The notes under the pieces are model-generated. The model ran no database searches. It saw only the letters and a list, made by a program, of their open reading frames with translations, and was not told the DNA's origin. From assembly GCF_017744155.1 (NCBI RefSeq), contig NZ_JAGHQT010000002.1, forward strand, positions 62,001-126,000: a stretch of 64,000 nt of DNA, read 5' to 3'. Of this stretch, positions 44,896-54,376 are shown in pieces; positions within the stretch are counted from its first letter, which is position 1, and each line of letters opens with the position of its first letter. Made by a program: the position numbers and the translations under genes. Source of the DNA: Endozoicomonas sp. G2_1. Its GTDB lineage: Bacteria > Pseudomonadota > Gammaproteobacteria > Enterobacterales > Alteromonadaceae.

Positions 44896-45687
44896 TTGAC
44901 AAATTTAAAAATATTGACCGCAGCTTTATTATTGATATCAAGTTTTACTGCCTTATCAAGCAATATTAATTTGGAAAGAATTTCCGAAAATGTGCATATT
45001 CTGAGTGGAAAAGGCTACGGAACAAATATTGGACTAATATCGTTAGAAGATGATGTGGTGTTAATTGATCCTATGGCTGGCAAAAATCACTTAGCTGAAT
45101 TGGATACAGTAATTCGGTCTATTTATGGTACTACAAATACTTTAATCTTGAATACTCACCAACATTCTGATCACACAGGTGGAAATGACTATTTCATAAA
45201 ACACGGTGCTACGCTTGTTGAAGATAAATTTGACTTAAATGGGATCACCCGTATCAAAGTCAACTCTCATTCACCAGAAGACTATGTCTATTACCATGAA
45301 AAAAGTAACATTATATTTGTCGGTGATGTTTTCGATGCTAGCTGGCACCCTACATTTTATTCAGGTGGTATTGAAGGCTTTGAGAATGCAATAAATACTA
45401 TCTTAAATTTAGGGGACGATCAGAGTTTGATAATACCCGGTCATGGCTCTCCAGCGCATAAACCAGCACTTCATGTATTTAGGGAAAATACTTTCAAGTG
45501 GGTAAATATAATTCGAGACCTTCACCGAGAGGGTTGGAATGTTGAAAGCATTAGAAAAAACCAACAGGTTAAGAATGTTTTAGAAAAATTCAATGTAAGT
45601 AAAAAGTCGCCTTTCGTACCTGAAAAAGCTTTCAAAAAATTTATAGAAAGAACAATTACACTAATTGAAAAAGAAGAAGGCATGTAA
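44896..45687 (+). CDS. Secreted metallo-beta-lactamase-fold hydrolase
   Basis: The 263-residue protein has a signal peptide (about 1-22, LSS) and the MBL motif NTHQHSDHTGGN. Other ligands are probably in NSHSPEDYVYYH, FVGDVFD and IPGHGSP. The start is a TTG at 44896 with AGAAGGG 6 nt upstream. The gene is noticeably more AT-rich, with many AAA codons, than the csg genes before it and the porin after it, a sign of possible transfer. Function unknown; the paralogue at 27103-27963 shares the same motif order. Confidence 0.8.
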   Translation: MTNLKILTAALLLISSFTALSSNINLERISENVHILSGKGYGTNIGLISLEDDVVLIDPMAGKNHLAELDTVIRSIYGTTNTLILNTHQHSDHTGGNDYFIKHGATLVEDKFDLNGITRIKVNSHSPEDYVYYHEKSNIIFVGDVFDASWHPTFYSGGIEGFENAINTILNLGDDQSLIIPGHGSPAHKPALHVFRENTFKWVNIIRDLHREGWNVESIRKNQQVKNVLEKFNVSKKSPFVPEKAFKKFIERTITLIEKEEGM

Positions 45688-45828
45688 CAAGCTGTTCAAG
45701 TAATACGTTTACCCTTGGTAGGTACAAACAACGTCCCCTACTAAAATAAATAATCCATTGAATATTAATGAGTTATTTTTTGTAATCACATTTAACGAGA
45801 ACATAGTCAATAAAAATTAACCACAAAA

Positions 45829-45861
45829 AAACGCTAGTCAGTTGCCCACTGACTAGCGTTT
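45829..45861. terminator. Strong bidirectional terminator
   Basis: ACGCTAGTCAGT and ACTGACTAGCGT form a perfect 12-bp stem with a 5-nt loop, flanked by a run of A on the left and of T on the right. It separates the convergent MBL and porin genes. Confidence 0.9.
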
Positions 45862-45894
45862 TTATTACACCAATATAAAGGTGATTAGCTCACC

Positions 45895-47199
45895 TTAGAA
45901 ATAGTAACCAAAGTTAATGTTGAGTCGAGTATTGGTATCATCGGCTTCACCCGCTAACGAACCGCCAATAAACGGCTGGTTTTTACCCGAGGCTAAATCG
46001 ATCAGCGTGTAAAGGTTGCCTGAAGTCACTTGAACACCTAGTACATTCATAAAAGTATCTTCAGTTAAACCACCTGATTTATCCGTCATTAAGCTGTAGT
46101 CGTTATAAAACTTCAAGTTGCTCACTGGTCCCCAGTTAACATCCATTGAATAGGTCAAGCTCATGTTGTATAGCGTTGCTCCTGTTGGAATAGTATCGTA
46201 GAAGCTGTATGCGCCAACGGTCAATAACTCAGTGCCATCGTCTAAGTCGTACTCGTAATCAGTATATTGTAACAACAAGCCGAAGTTATCGAGTTGACCT
46301 TTAACGTGAAACGCATATGCGCTTCGGTCACCAGCAGAACCGGCAGTACCCTCAATATCACCAGACATCAATGAAACACCAACTTCAGCATGGTCAAAGT
46401 GATACGAGTAACGCGCGTTAATGGTGCTATCTTCAGCTAAGGCTGTACCCGGCGCATCAAATGTGCCCTCGCCTGCTGAACGCGCACCAACAATATCGTA
46501 AGAATAACGACTGGTGCGATCACTGACAAAACCGTCAATACCGCCCAATTCATCAGTTTTATAGAATGCCAATTGAATATCATGATTATCGTAGCGTCCC
46601 ATAAACTTCAAACCAGCATCGTAATCGTCTTCTAAACCTACGTAGAAGGCCGTACTGAAAAAGAAGCTATTAGAGTTCCAAGTTAAGTTGCCAAATGGCA
46701 CTTGTGAAATACCCACTTGTCCTTGCCAATGTTCGTTGAACTGATAACCAAGGTAGGCGTGGTGAATAGTATCCATGTACTGATACCAGCGATATTGCGC
46801 TGAAAAAATAATATCGCCAGCATTGCCGTTAAAGTCTAAGCGAAAAACGTCAAAGTCGAAGTCACCGACACGATCTCTGTCGTCAGCGTCGTAATCTTTT
46901 ACCCCGTATTGAAAGCGAACTGCACCACCAACTTTTACTTGGTTAGCTTTTTCAGCCTCGTTTTTAGCTAAAACCTCTTCATTTTTAGTCACTTTTTCTT
47001 CAGTTTTAGCTGCTTTTTCTTGAGTTTTTGCCAGTATTTCTTCACTTCTGGCAATCAACTCCTCAGTTTTCGCCAATTTGTCTTTAATTGCCTGTAACTC
47101 TTGTTTTAATTGCTCTAGCTCTGACAACTCAGCTTGCTCAGCGTAACTGGCAGCTGAAAACGTCGCCACTAATGCCAGTGTGAGTGTTGAAAGTCTCAT
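45895..47199 (-). CDS. Outer-membrane porin with N-terminal coiled coil
   Basis: The 434-residue protein has a signal peptide (MRLSTLTLALVATFSAASYA), a long heptad coiled coil (about 22-85, rich in K, E, A and L with repeated KTEEK/AKTEE units) and a beta-barrel (about 95-434) ending in phenylalanine (FGYYF). This design, a trimerising periplasmic stalk followed by a barrel, is seen in OprP-like and related porins. The ATG at 47199 is supported by GGGGA upstream; an ATG 12 codons earlier is less likely. It lies just after dddD on the same strand, 114 nt away, so it may serve uptake for the DMSP locus. Confidence 0.82.
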   Translation of the reverse strand: MRLSTLTLALVATFSAASYAEQAELSELEQLKQELQAIKDKLAKTEELIARSEEILAKTQEKAAKTEEKVTKNEEVLAKNEAEKANQVKVGGAVRFQYGVKDYDADDRDRVGDFDFDVFRLDFNGNAGDIIFSAQYRWYQYMDTIHHAYLGYQFNEHWQGQVGISQVPFGNLTWNSNSFFFSTAFYVGLEDDYDAGLKFMGRYDNHDIQLAFYKTDELGGIDGFVSDRTSRYSYDIVGARSAGEGTFDAPGTALAEDSTINARYSYHFDHAEVGVSLMSGDIEGTAGSAGDRSAYAFHVKGQLDNFGLLLQYTDYEYDLDDGTELLTVGAYSFYDTIPTGATLYNMSLTYSMDVNWGPVSNLKFYNDYSLMTDKSGGLTEDTFMNVLGVQVTSGNLYTLIDLASGKNQPFIGGSLAGEADDTNTRLNINFGYYF

Positions 47200-47312
47200 G
47201 TTGTTTCCCCTGTTATTGTATTTATTCAGTGTCATTATTATTCAACACCCTGTGCAATCATCCCGATATAACAATGTTACAGCTTATGACAACACAGGGT
47301 AACAAGTTACGC

Positions 47313-49820
47313 CTAACTCGGTAGATATTCCTTACCCCAGCCTGTACCGATAATGTTGTCATTAAGCATGGTAGCAATTTGTTGTTCATTATAGCCGAGA
47401 CTTGCAATAATCTCAGTAGTCGAATGTCCAAATCGCTCGGTTGGTGTTTGCGCAATAATTTTCGCTCTCGACGGCCTAATTGAGTAGTGATCAATAATAG
47501 TCACTGAATGACCGCTTGGATGGTCGGCGTAGCAAGAAAAGGCATAACTGCCTAAATCAATGCCCATTTTGCCGTCTGCAGGTCGAGTGTAACGCTCGCG
47601 AAGTTCTTCGATGCCAGTTGAGCGAACTGCAGCTATACCTTTTTCTCGCAATGCCAATGCCCAGTTATCGGCGCTGTCTTTGGCAAACGCTTGGCTTAAA
47701 AACGCCTTTTTATCTTCTGCAACGCTAACTCCTGCAAGACCTGGTACTTGTTCTAATAAACTTAACTCTTGTTCATTAGAGTCAATAAACAAGCTGCCTT
47801 GCTCAGTAGCATAGAAGTGAGATAAATCGTGATTACCTAAGGCTTCGCGACCGGAAGGTTCATCAAATGGCGCGCGGCCGTCATAATCATAAGCAAATTT
47901 AATTTGCGCTAGGTTAGCTGCTGCTGATAACGAGGTACGTGCCCTGCTGTGTTTACCGGTGCGTTTTTTGTGATAGAGGCTTAGCGCCATGCCTAAACCA
48001 CCAGCAAAACCACAGTTTACGTCAAGCGTGCCAAGGTGAGCATGCTCTTCCGGTGTTTGAGGGCCACCAAAACGACTCATAATACCGCTATTGGCTTGAA
48101 TAATATCGTCGTAGCCAATGTAATCAGTTTTCGAACCGCGAGTTGGACCGCCTAAACAATCTAAGCGACAGAATAGAACCCCTGGATTAAGCACTTGTAA
48201 ACTCGCTTCATCTAAACCCAATGGCACCATCTGACGTTCCGGAGCATTGATTAACACTAAATCTACCGACTTAACTAGTTGGTGAAAAATAGCCTTGCCC
48301 TGCTCTGTGGTAATATCAACCAATGCACTCTTTTTACCGATATTGGTTTGGAAGCTAAACAAGGTGCCAATAAGCGGATCATACATAGGTGTTACTGGAT
48401 CAAGCTTAGTGACTTGAGCACCAAATCGGCTTAAAAATGCCGCTGAATGAGGCCCTGCAATAACATTGGTTAAATCGAGGATTTTTACTCCCTCAAGCCA
48501 GGGTTGATCGTTGTTGTGAATAATTTCACTTCCCGTAGGTCGCGTAACTTGTTCTGTTTCTTCAACGTCTAATAGCTCGGCTAAAGCAAGTTCAAAGTTT
48601 ACTGTAACCCGTGGTCTAGGCGTCAACATTTGCTCTGCTGATTCTTCTAACCAAACAATTGGCCCCGGCTGCTTCATTACGCCGTATTCAGGATCGTCAA
48701 CTTCAACAATCAAACCAGCATCAGCACAGTGCTGACTGTTTACCCACTCTTGAGTAGTGCGATGTGGCGCGCCAGGAATTTGCCCTTCGCCAAAAATAAC
48801 ACCCCATTCTGACGATGTTTTGGTCAAGAACACTTTTTTCATTTTTGCAGAAATGATATCGGCCCACTTTTTCGGCAACGGATAAAAACCAATAGAGGTT
48901 TCGCCATCCCATTCGCTAATCGGTAAATGCAGATTATTCACCTCCGGAAAACCTTTGGCCAATAATTCTTCATATAAGCCCATCACTTGTAGGCAACGCT
49001 TGGCGTGATTGCGATGGGAGGGGCATACCGCATAGAAAAAACGACCGTCTTTACACTCATAGGTGCGATAAAACGGGTCTAAGTACTCTTGTAGCTCTTC
49101 GTAGCTGACATCCATCGGCAAGTTGTTTTCTTTGCGATAATTGATTTCGTGCTCGCGCATGGTTAAATAGCGTTCAGGCAAGTCTTCAATCACGATAGAG
49201 TTGTAAGATAAGCCTTCCATCAGTGCGGCAACGCCAGGTACTTCAATGTGATCGCCAAGACCAAGATTCTCGCGCGCAAATAATGCCGCGACTACTGAGC
49301 TCGCGCCCATAGCGGTTGCATAAGCAGACCCCAATGACAATGGCGAGAAGCTAGGATCTAAGCCCATTAATACTCGGTTAAAGCCCATGTCGGTAAATGC
49401 GCCAGAGTTGGCGGCGATAATGGCTTCGGTGGCTTTCCATTGACTACGCAGCTCATCATTGCTGGCAAATCCGGGCAGTGAAATGGTAATAAGCTCAGGG
49501 CGTTCTTTACGCAGCTGTTCAAAATCAATCCCCAAGCGTTTGATAACACCAGGGCGGAAATTTTCTAAAACAACATCGGCGTGCTTAATCAAGGTATGGG
49601 CTTGCGCCAAGCCTTGATCTGTTTTTAGGTCGATATTTACGGTGGTTTTGTTCCGATTCAAAATAGCATTGGCAGGACTTTTCCACGTTGGCCCTGTTGG
49701 AGGATCAATATGAATCACAGTTGCCCCGAGATCGGCCAAAATCATGGCGACCGCAGGCCCAGCTATTTGCTGACCAAAATCGATAACTCGAACACCGATT
49801 AATGGTAAATTTGCTTTCAT
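47313..49820 (-). CDS. dddD: DMSP CoA-transferase/lyase DddD
   Basis: The 835-residue protein consists of two tandem class III CoA-transferase (CaiB/BaiF) domains, about 1-425 and 440-835, the typical size and arrangement of DddD. Each has the family N-terminus (VRVIDFGQQIAGPAVAMILAD and VKILDLTNVIAGPHSAAFL). The aspartate in LGTLDVNCG (residue 600 from the ATG at 49820) matches, as I recall, the catalytic Asp602 of Marinomonas DddD. It converts DMSP and acetyl-CoA to DMS and 3-hydroxypropionyl-CoA. BCCT transporter, alcohol and aldehyde dehydrogenases and a LysR gene next door confirm the role. An upstream TTG is two codons earlier. Confidence 0.93.
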   Translation of the reverse strand: MKANLPLIGVRVIDFGQQIAGPAVAMILADLGATVIHIDPPTGPTWKSPANAILNRNKTTVNIDLKTDQGLAQAHTLIKHADVVLENFRPGVIKRLGIDFEQLRKERPELITISLPGFASNDELRSQWKATEAIIAANSGAFTDMGFNRVLMGLDPSFSPLSLGSAYATAMGASSVVAALFARENLGLGDHIEVPGVAALMEGLSYNSIVIEDLPERYLTMREHEINYRKENNLPMDVSYEELQEYLDPFYRTYECKDGRFFYAVCPSHRNHAKRCLQVMGLYEELLAKGFPEVNNLHLPISEWDGETSIGFYPLPKKWADIISAKMKKVFLTKTSSEWGVIFGEGQIPGAPHRTTQEWVNSQHCADAGLIVEVDDPEYGVMKQPGPIVWLEESAEQMLTPRPRVTVNFELALAELLDVEETEQVTRPTGSEIIHNNDQPWLEGVKILDLTNVIAGPHSAAFLSRFGAQVTKLDPVTPMYDPLIGTLFSFQTNIGKKSALVDITTEQGKAIFHQLVKSVDLVLINAPERQMVPLGLDEASLQVLNPGVLFCRLDCLGGPTRGSKTDYIGYDDIIQANSGIMSRFGGPQTPEEHAHLGTLDVNCGFAGGLGMALSLYHKKRTGKHSRARTSLSAAANLAQIKFAYDYDGRAPFDEPSGREALGNHDLSHFYATEQGSLFIDSNEQELSLLEQVPGLAGVSVAEDKKAFLSQAFAKDSADNWALALREKGIAAVRSTGIEELRERYTRPADGKMGIDLGSYAFSCYADHPSGHSVTIIDHYSIRPSRAKIIAQTPTERFGHSTTEIIASLGYNEQQIATMLNDNIIGTGWGKEYLPS

Positions 49821-49903
49821 ACTCAATGTATTTTCTCACTCTATTTAATTAGTTCTGACTTTTAACTTGTCGCCGCTAACGCCGCGAAAAGTATTAATGT
49901 TGT

Positions 49904-49923
49904 GTGTCGTAAAAGTCGTTATT
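49904..49923. promoter_or_regulatory. Candidate ddd operator, copy 1 (upstream of dddD)
   Basis: GTGTCGTAAAAGTCGTTATT lies 83 nt upstream of the dddD ATG. It differs at one position from the element upstream of dddT. Within it GTCG occurs twice, 9 bp apart (GTCGTAAAAGTCG). TAACGCCG also occurs nearby in both regions (49877-49884 here). It is a likely binding site of the neighbouring LysR regulator or another activator shared by the two transcripts. Confidence 0.7.
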
Positions 49924-50112
49924 AATTAATTAGCTCATTTGAAAACTGAGTAATTGTCTTTCAAATTTGTTAAGCGAGAACATCATAAAGTCTCGAAAAA
50001 AACTGACCAGCAATAAAAACGTTATCTTTGATGCTATTTTTTTTATGACTCGCTATAGCAAGTAAAATAAAGGGCTGATAAATAGGAAGATTAAATAAAT
50101 GGGAAAAACAAA

Positions 50113-50143
50113 AAGCGCTTTACTGAAAAACAGCAAAGCGCTT
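50113..50143 (-). terminator. Intrinsic terminator of the LysR gene
   Basis: AAGCGCTTT (50113-50121) pairs with AAAGCGCTT (50135-50143), with CTG/CAG continuing inside the loop. On the minus strand TTTTTGTTTTT follows. It lies between the lysR stop and dddD, separating the two transcripts. Confidence 0.8.
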
Positions 50144-50175
50144 GAGATAGTAACATTTTATTTTTGACTAGAGTT

Positions 50176-51081
50176 TTAGATAGCGGTGGCGGATACTTCG
50201 CTCAACAACCATTGGCGAAATGTTTCGACATCTCGATGTTCGACATGGGAGTTAGGATAAACCAGATGGAATGCCTCATCAGTGGCAACTTTGGTCTCAA
50301 ATGGTGTCACTAGTTTACCTGAATCAATAAGATCCCGAACCAAGCTGGTGCGTCCCAAAGCAATGCCTTGACCTAATACCGCTAACTCTAAAGCCGTGAC
50401 TAATGTATCCATATGAAAACCTTGATTTGATCTCATATCTTTATAGCCTGCTTTACTTAACCAATGGCCCCAACCTTCTTCGTACCCCATAACATGCAAT
50501 AGAGTGTGCTGCGATAAATCAAAAGATTGCTCTGTTATCGGGTGCTCTGCCAGATACTCAGGGCTGCAAACCGGAAACAATTCGTCCCACGTTAATCGAT
50601 CGCTTTGCATTCCTTGCCATTGGCCTTTGCCATAGCGAATTTCTAAATCGCAATCTAGTTTATTTTCTCGCTCAACTTCGTTGACCCAGATATTACCGGT
50701 TAACCGCAAATTAATAGTGGGATGTAATTTTCTGAAGGTTTTTAAACGCGGTGCAAGCCACTTAGTAAAAAACACCATATTGACTTTAATCGTCAACAAA
50801 CTAGCGCGGCCGTGACCAAAAATCTCTTCAGTTGCCACCGTCAAGCGCTCAACGGAATCGTGTACTGCGGGTAAATAGGCGGCACCTGCGTCGGTAAGTT
50901 CCAAGCCCCTTGGTAAACGACGAAATAACAAGCAACCAACTTGGCTTTCTAAGCCTTTAACCTGCTGGCTGACAGCCGCTTGCGTGAGATTTAGTTCATG
51001 AGCTGCATGGGTAAAGCTCAAATGTCGGGCAGACGCCTCAAACGCCCTAATCCAATTTAAGGGCGGCAACCTTTTCTTCAT
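50176..51081 (-). CDS. dddR: LysR-family regulator, probable DddR of the DMSP locus
   Basis: The 301-residue protein has the GcvA-type LysR N-terminus (LPPLNWIRAFEASARHLSFT, then HELNLTQAAVSQQVKGLE) and a substrate-binding C-terminal domain (about 95-295). It lies between dddD and dddT, divergent from the latter. In Marinomonas a LysR-type DddR activates dddD and the transporter genes with DMSP-derived inducers, so the same role is likely. The ATG at 51081 (MKKRLPPL) is preferred to one six codons upstream. The symbol rests on context. Confidence 0.8.
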   Translation of the reverse strand: MKKRLPPLNWIRAFEASARHLSFTHAAHELNLTQAAVSQQVKGLESQVGCLLFRRLPRGLELTDAGAAYLPAVHDSVERLTVATEEIFGHGRASLLTIKVNMVFFTKWLAPRLKTFRKLHPTINLRLTGNIWVNEVERENKLDCDLEIRYGKGQWQGMQSDRLTWDELFPVCSPEYLAEHPITEQSFDLSQHTLLHVMGYEEGWGHWLSKAGYKDMRSNQGFHMDTLVTALELAVLGQGIALGRTSLVRDLIDSGKLVTPFETKVATDEAFHLVYPNSHVEHRDVETFRQWLLSEVSATAI

Positions 51082-51416
51082 AAAACACCGTATAAACAAT
51101 AAGTTAATAGTTAAATATGAGTTCTTCGACTCTTTTTTTTAGTATTACACAACTAAGCAAATCGCAGATATAAATTATTTTATGCCTAAGCCATAAATTT
51201 TATTGTTTGTGCTTAAATGACCTGCTGAGCAGAATAACGCCGTGTCGTAAAAGTCGCTATTGGGAAGATATTCACCTTGCAGTGAACATCATTAACTAGA
51301 GCGAAGCATAATAAAATGAATAACAAAAATAACACGGCAACAAGGCTAGTCGCCTGCCAATACAACCAGTTAACAACAAGTGTCGTGCCCCCATGTTTCA
51401 ACAACGGAGCGATACT
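51082..51416. other. Divergent intergenic region between lysR and dddT
   Basis: About 335 bp holding divergent promoters. It contains the palindrome CTGCT-G-AGCAG (51222-51232) and the candidate operator at 51242-51261. No gene was seen. Confidence 0.7.
51242..51261. promoter_or_regulatory. Candidate ddd operator, copy 2 (upstream of dddT)
   Basis: GTGTCGTAAAAGTCGCTATT is identical at 19 of 20 positions to the element before dddD. It is preceded directly by TAACGCCG (51235-51242, sharing its last base) and by the palindrome CTGCTGAGCAG. It lies 155 nt upstream of the dddT ATG and 160 nt upstream of the divergent lysR ATG. Relative to the gene it is oriented opposite to the dddD copy. Confidence 0.7.
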
Positions 51417-53057
51417 ATGAACAGTAAAAAATTAGAAAAAGGTATTTTTGCCAATACCAACCCGGTAATGAGTGTAGGCTCAGCGATCATTATCATCGCT
51501 TTTGTCTTGTTTACGATTATTGACCCTGAATATGCCAACGGCGTTTACGAAACCGCAAAAGGTTTTATCGCGACAGATCTAGCTTGGTATTACATCATTT
51601 TAATGAGCTTCTTTTTGCTGCTTTCGGTTTATACCGCCTTTAGCCGTTTCGGTCGTATTAAGCTTGGTCACGATAACGATAAACCCGACTATAGCTTTTT
51701 CTCATGGTTTTCAATGCTGTTTGGTGCTGGTATCGGTATCGGTATTTTGTTCTGGAGTATTGCTGAACCGATTTATCACTTCCAAAGCAATCCGTTTATT
51801 GCCGAAGGACAAGCGCAAACCGTTGAAGCCGCTCAAATTGCTATGCGCGTGAGTATCTTCCACTGGGGCTTACACGGTTGGGCATTATTTGCCATCACCG
51901 GTATGGCGTTAGCTTATTTCTCTTACCGAAAGGGATTACCGTTATCTATCCGTTCTGGTTTATACCCTGTTTTTGGTGAGAAAATTTATGGCCCTATTGG
52001 CCACATGGCAGACCTACTGGCAGTTTTCGGTACTGTGTTTGGTATTGCAACCTCGCTCGGGCTCGGTGCTCAACAAATGAATGCCGGTATCAATTACCTG
52101 TTTGGCGTAGATATTTCCTCAACGAACCAAGTTGTGATCATTGCTGTGATCTCGGTTTTAGCAACGCTATCTGCGCTAAGTGGTTTAGATAAAGGCGTTA
52201 AAAAGCTCAGTGAGTTAAATATGCGTCTTACCGCATTAATGCTGACTTTCTTTATCGTGCTTGGACCAACAGCTTACTTATTAGGAGCTTTTGCCACGAA
52301 CTTAGGTGACTACGTGACTAATGCTGTTGAATTAGGTTTTTGGGTTGATCCAGATCCTAAGAGCCAATGGCAAGGCTGGTGGACAGTATTTTACTGGGGC
52401 TGGTGGATTGCTTGGGCACCTTTTGTTGGCATGTTTATCGCGCGTATTTCAAAAGGCCGTACTGTAAAAGAGTTCATTTTAGGTGTATTAATCGCACCAA
52501 CATTACTGGCAACCTTCTGGATTACTGCCTTTGGTAACACCGCTATCTTTATCGAGTTATTTGGCTCTGGTGGCGTAACCGAAGCGGTTAACAAAGACAT
52601 TACTACCGCACTATTTGTCACTATGGAGTTAATGGACTTAGGCACAACAATTGCCACTATCGGCGCCATTATCTGTACCGTGATGCTAGTTACCTACTTC
52701 ATTACCTCTGCTGACTCGGCAACCCTAGTAATTTGTACGCTAGTATCAATGGGCGAACAAAAATCACCACCGAAACTGCGTATTTTCTGGGGATTGTTAA
52801 TTGGTGCTGTTGCCGGCGTTCTGCTCATTGCAGGTGGCCTCAAAGCGCTGCAAACCGCATCAATTGTCGCGGCATTGCCATACTCAATTGTATTAGCCAT
52901 CACAACTTGGGGCTTATACAAATCGTTCCGAGACGAGCCATATAACGGCTTGCCTTACTTGAGCACGCCTGACGATATTCCATTACCGCCAGAGTACGGT
53001 CAAAGCTACGCGCACAAGCGCAGCAAAAAACAAGCGGCAGCTGAATCTGCTAGCTAA
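51417..53057 (+). CDS. dddT: BCCT-family transporter, probable DMSP importer DddT
   Basis: The 546-residue protein has about twelve transmembrane helices and BCCT signatures: FGAGIGIGILFWSIAEPIYHF and the tryptophan-rich WTVFYWGWWIAWAPFVG, followed by MFIARISKGRTVKEF. BCCT carriers import betaines and DMSP with Na+ or H+. In ddd clusters this protein imports DMSP. The ATG at 51417 has GGAG upstream (MNSKKLEKGI); an earlier ATG is less likely. It is the first gene of dddTBC, with 92 nt to dddB. Confidence 0.88.
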   Translation: MNSKKLEKGIFANTNPVMSVGSAIIIIAFVLFTIIDPEYANGVYETAKGFIATDLAWYYIILMSFFLLLSVYTAFSRFGRIKLGHDNDKPDYSFFSWFSMLFGAGIGIGILFWSIAEPIYHFQSNPFIAEGQAQTVEAAQIAMRVSIFHWGLHGWALFAITGMALAYFSYRKGLPLSIRSGLYPVFGEKIYGPIGHMADLLAVFGTVFGIATSLGLGAQQMNAGINYLFGVDISSTNQVVIIAVISVLATLSALSGLDKGVKKLSELNMRLTALMLTFFIVLGPTAYLLGAFATNLGDYVTNAVELGFWVDPDPKSQWQGWWTVFYWGWWIAWAPFVGMFIARISKGRTVKEFILGVLIAPTLLATFWITAFGNTAIFIELFGSGGVTEAVNKDITTALFVTMELMDLGTTIATIGAIICTVMLVTYFITSADSATLVICTLVSMGEQKSPPKLRIFWGLLIGAVAGVLLIAGGLKALQTASIVAALPYSIVLAITTWGLYKSFRDEPYNGLPYLSTPDDIPLPPEYGQSYAHKRSKKQAAAESAS

Positions 53058-53149
53058 GTTCAAACCATTTATTAGCGCATTAGTGCGCAACTACCAACAG
53101 CTATCTTCGAACACGCGAGCATAGCTGTCATTCGAATAAGGAAAACCAG

Positions 53150-54310
53150 ATGTCTTCACAGATCATTCTTCCACGTATTATGCAAGTTGGTGAACACGCA
53201 AGTTTGGAAGTGCCTAACATCTTAACCAGTATGGGCTGTTCACGTGCCTTAATCGTCACCGACAACATGATGGTTAAGCTAGGTTATGTCGATAACATTG
53301 CCAAAGTGCTCGAACAACAAAAGCTCGCCTTTGATGTTTTCTCCGATACTGTGCCTGAGCCAACAGTCGCCTCTATTCAAGCCGGTGTTGAAATGGCAAA
53401 AGCAGGTGATTACGACTGTATTATCGCCCTAGGTGGCGGTAGCCCTATCGATAGCGCGAAAGCAATTTCGATTCTGGCTAAGTTTGGCGGCGAAATGAAA
53501 GACTATCGTTTTCCGCGCATTGTTAACGAGCTCGGTCTGCCAGTGATTGCGATTCCAACTACAGCGGGTACCGGTTCTGAAGCAACTCGTGTCACCATTA
53601 TTACCGACGAAACTAGCGATGAAAAAATGCTTTGTATCGGGGTTGGCTTTATGCCCGTTGCTGCACTGGTCGACTACACGCTCACTATCAGTGTGCCTGC
53701 CCGAACAACGGCTGATACCGGTATCGACGCCCTCACTCATGCGATGGAAGCTTACGTCAGTAAAAAGGCCAATGCCTACAGTGATACCCAAGCAATTGCG
53801 GCAATGAAGCTGATTGCGCCAAACTTGCGCAAGGCTTATCACAACGGTGAAGACAAGCAAGCGCGCGAACAGATGATGCTGGGTTCAACACTTGCGGGTG
53901 TTGCATTTTCAAATGCTTCAGTTGCCTTAGTACACGGTATGAGCCGACCAATTGGCGCATTTTTCCACGTACCACATGGCTTGTCTAACGCCATGCTATT
54001 GCCAAGTGTTACCGAGTATTCAATTCCTGCAGCGCCAGAGCGCTATGCAGACTGTGCTCGGGCAATGGGCATCGCCTCTCATCAAGACAACGACCAACAA
54101 GCCAACGAAAAACTATTGGCTGAATTAAAAGCCCTCAATGAAGAACTATCTGTGCCAACGCCAGAGCAGTTTGGCATTGATAAAGACGAATTTTTCTCGG
54201 TTTGCCAAACCATGGCAGAGCAAGCGCTCGCCTCGGGCTCTCCGGGTAACAACCCTAAAGTGCCCAGTGCTGACGAGCTAGTCACCCTCTACCAAGCGCT
54301 GTGGGATTAA
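53150..54310 (+). CDS. dddB: Iron-containing alcohol dehydrogenase DddB
   Basis: The 386-residue protein is a group III (iron) alcohol dehydrogenase: GGGSPIDSAKAI NAD site, PTTAGTGSEATRVTI, HAMEAYVSKKANAYSD and HGMSRPIGAFFHVPHGLSNAMLLP with metal-binding histidines. In the ddd pathway DddB oxidises 3-hydroxypropionate to malonate semialdehyde. It is followed by dddC after 66 nt. Confidence 0.9.
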   Translation: MSSQIILPRIMQVGEHASLEVPNILTSMGCSRALIVTDNMMVKLGYVDNIAKVLEQQKLAFDVFSDTVPEPTVASIQAGVEMAKAGDYDCIIALGGGSPIDSAKAISILAKFGGEMKDYRFPRIVNELGLPVIAIPTTAGTGSEATRVTIITDETSDEKMLCIGVGFMPVAALVDYTLTISVPARTTADTGIDALTHAMEAYVSKKANAYSDTQAIAAMKLIAPNLRKAYHNGEDKQAREQMMLGSTLAGVAFSNASVALVHGMSRPIGAFFHVPHGLSNAMLLPSVTEYSIPAAPERYADCARAMGIASHQDNDQQANEKLLAELKALNEELSVPTPEQFGIDKDEFFSVCQTMAEQALASGSPGNNPKVPSADELVTLYQALWD

Positions 54311-54376
54311 GAATTTAAGCGCGCCAAGAGGCAGCGCTAAAAGTATAAAATTAACGTTAAATTTTGGAGTACATCA

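Larger units (their letters stand above)
49821..50175. other. Intergenic region upstream of dddD
   Basis: About 355 bp, AT-rich. It contains the candidate dddD operator (49904-49923) and the terminator of the LysR gene (50113-50143). No gene was seen. Confidence 0.7.

Noticed and set aside
53429-53860. 143-codon reverse frame inside dddB
   Set aside because: It is fully antisense to a well-supported dehydrogenase and has no family features.
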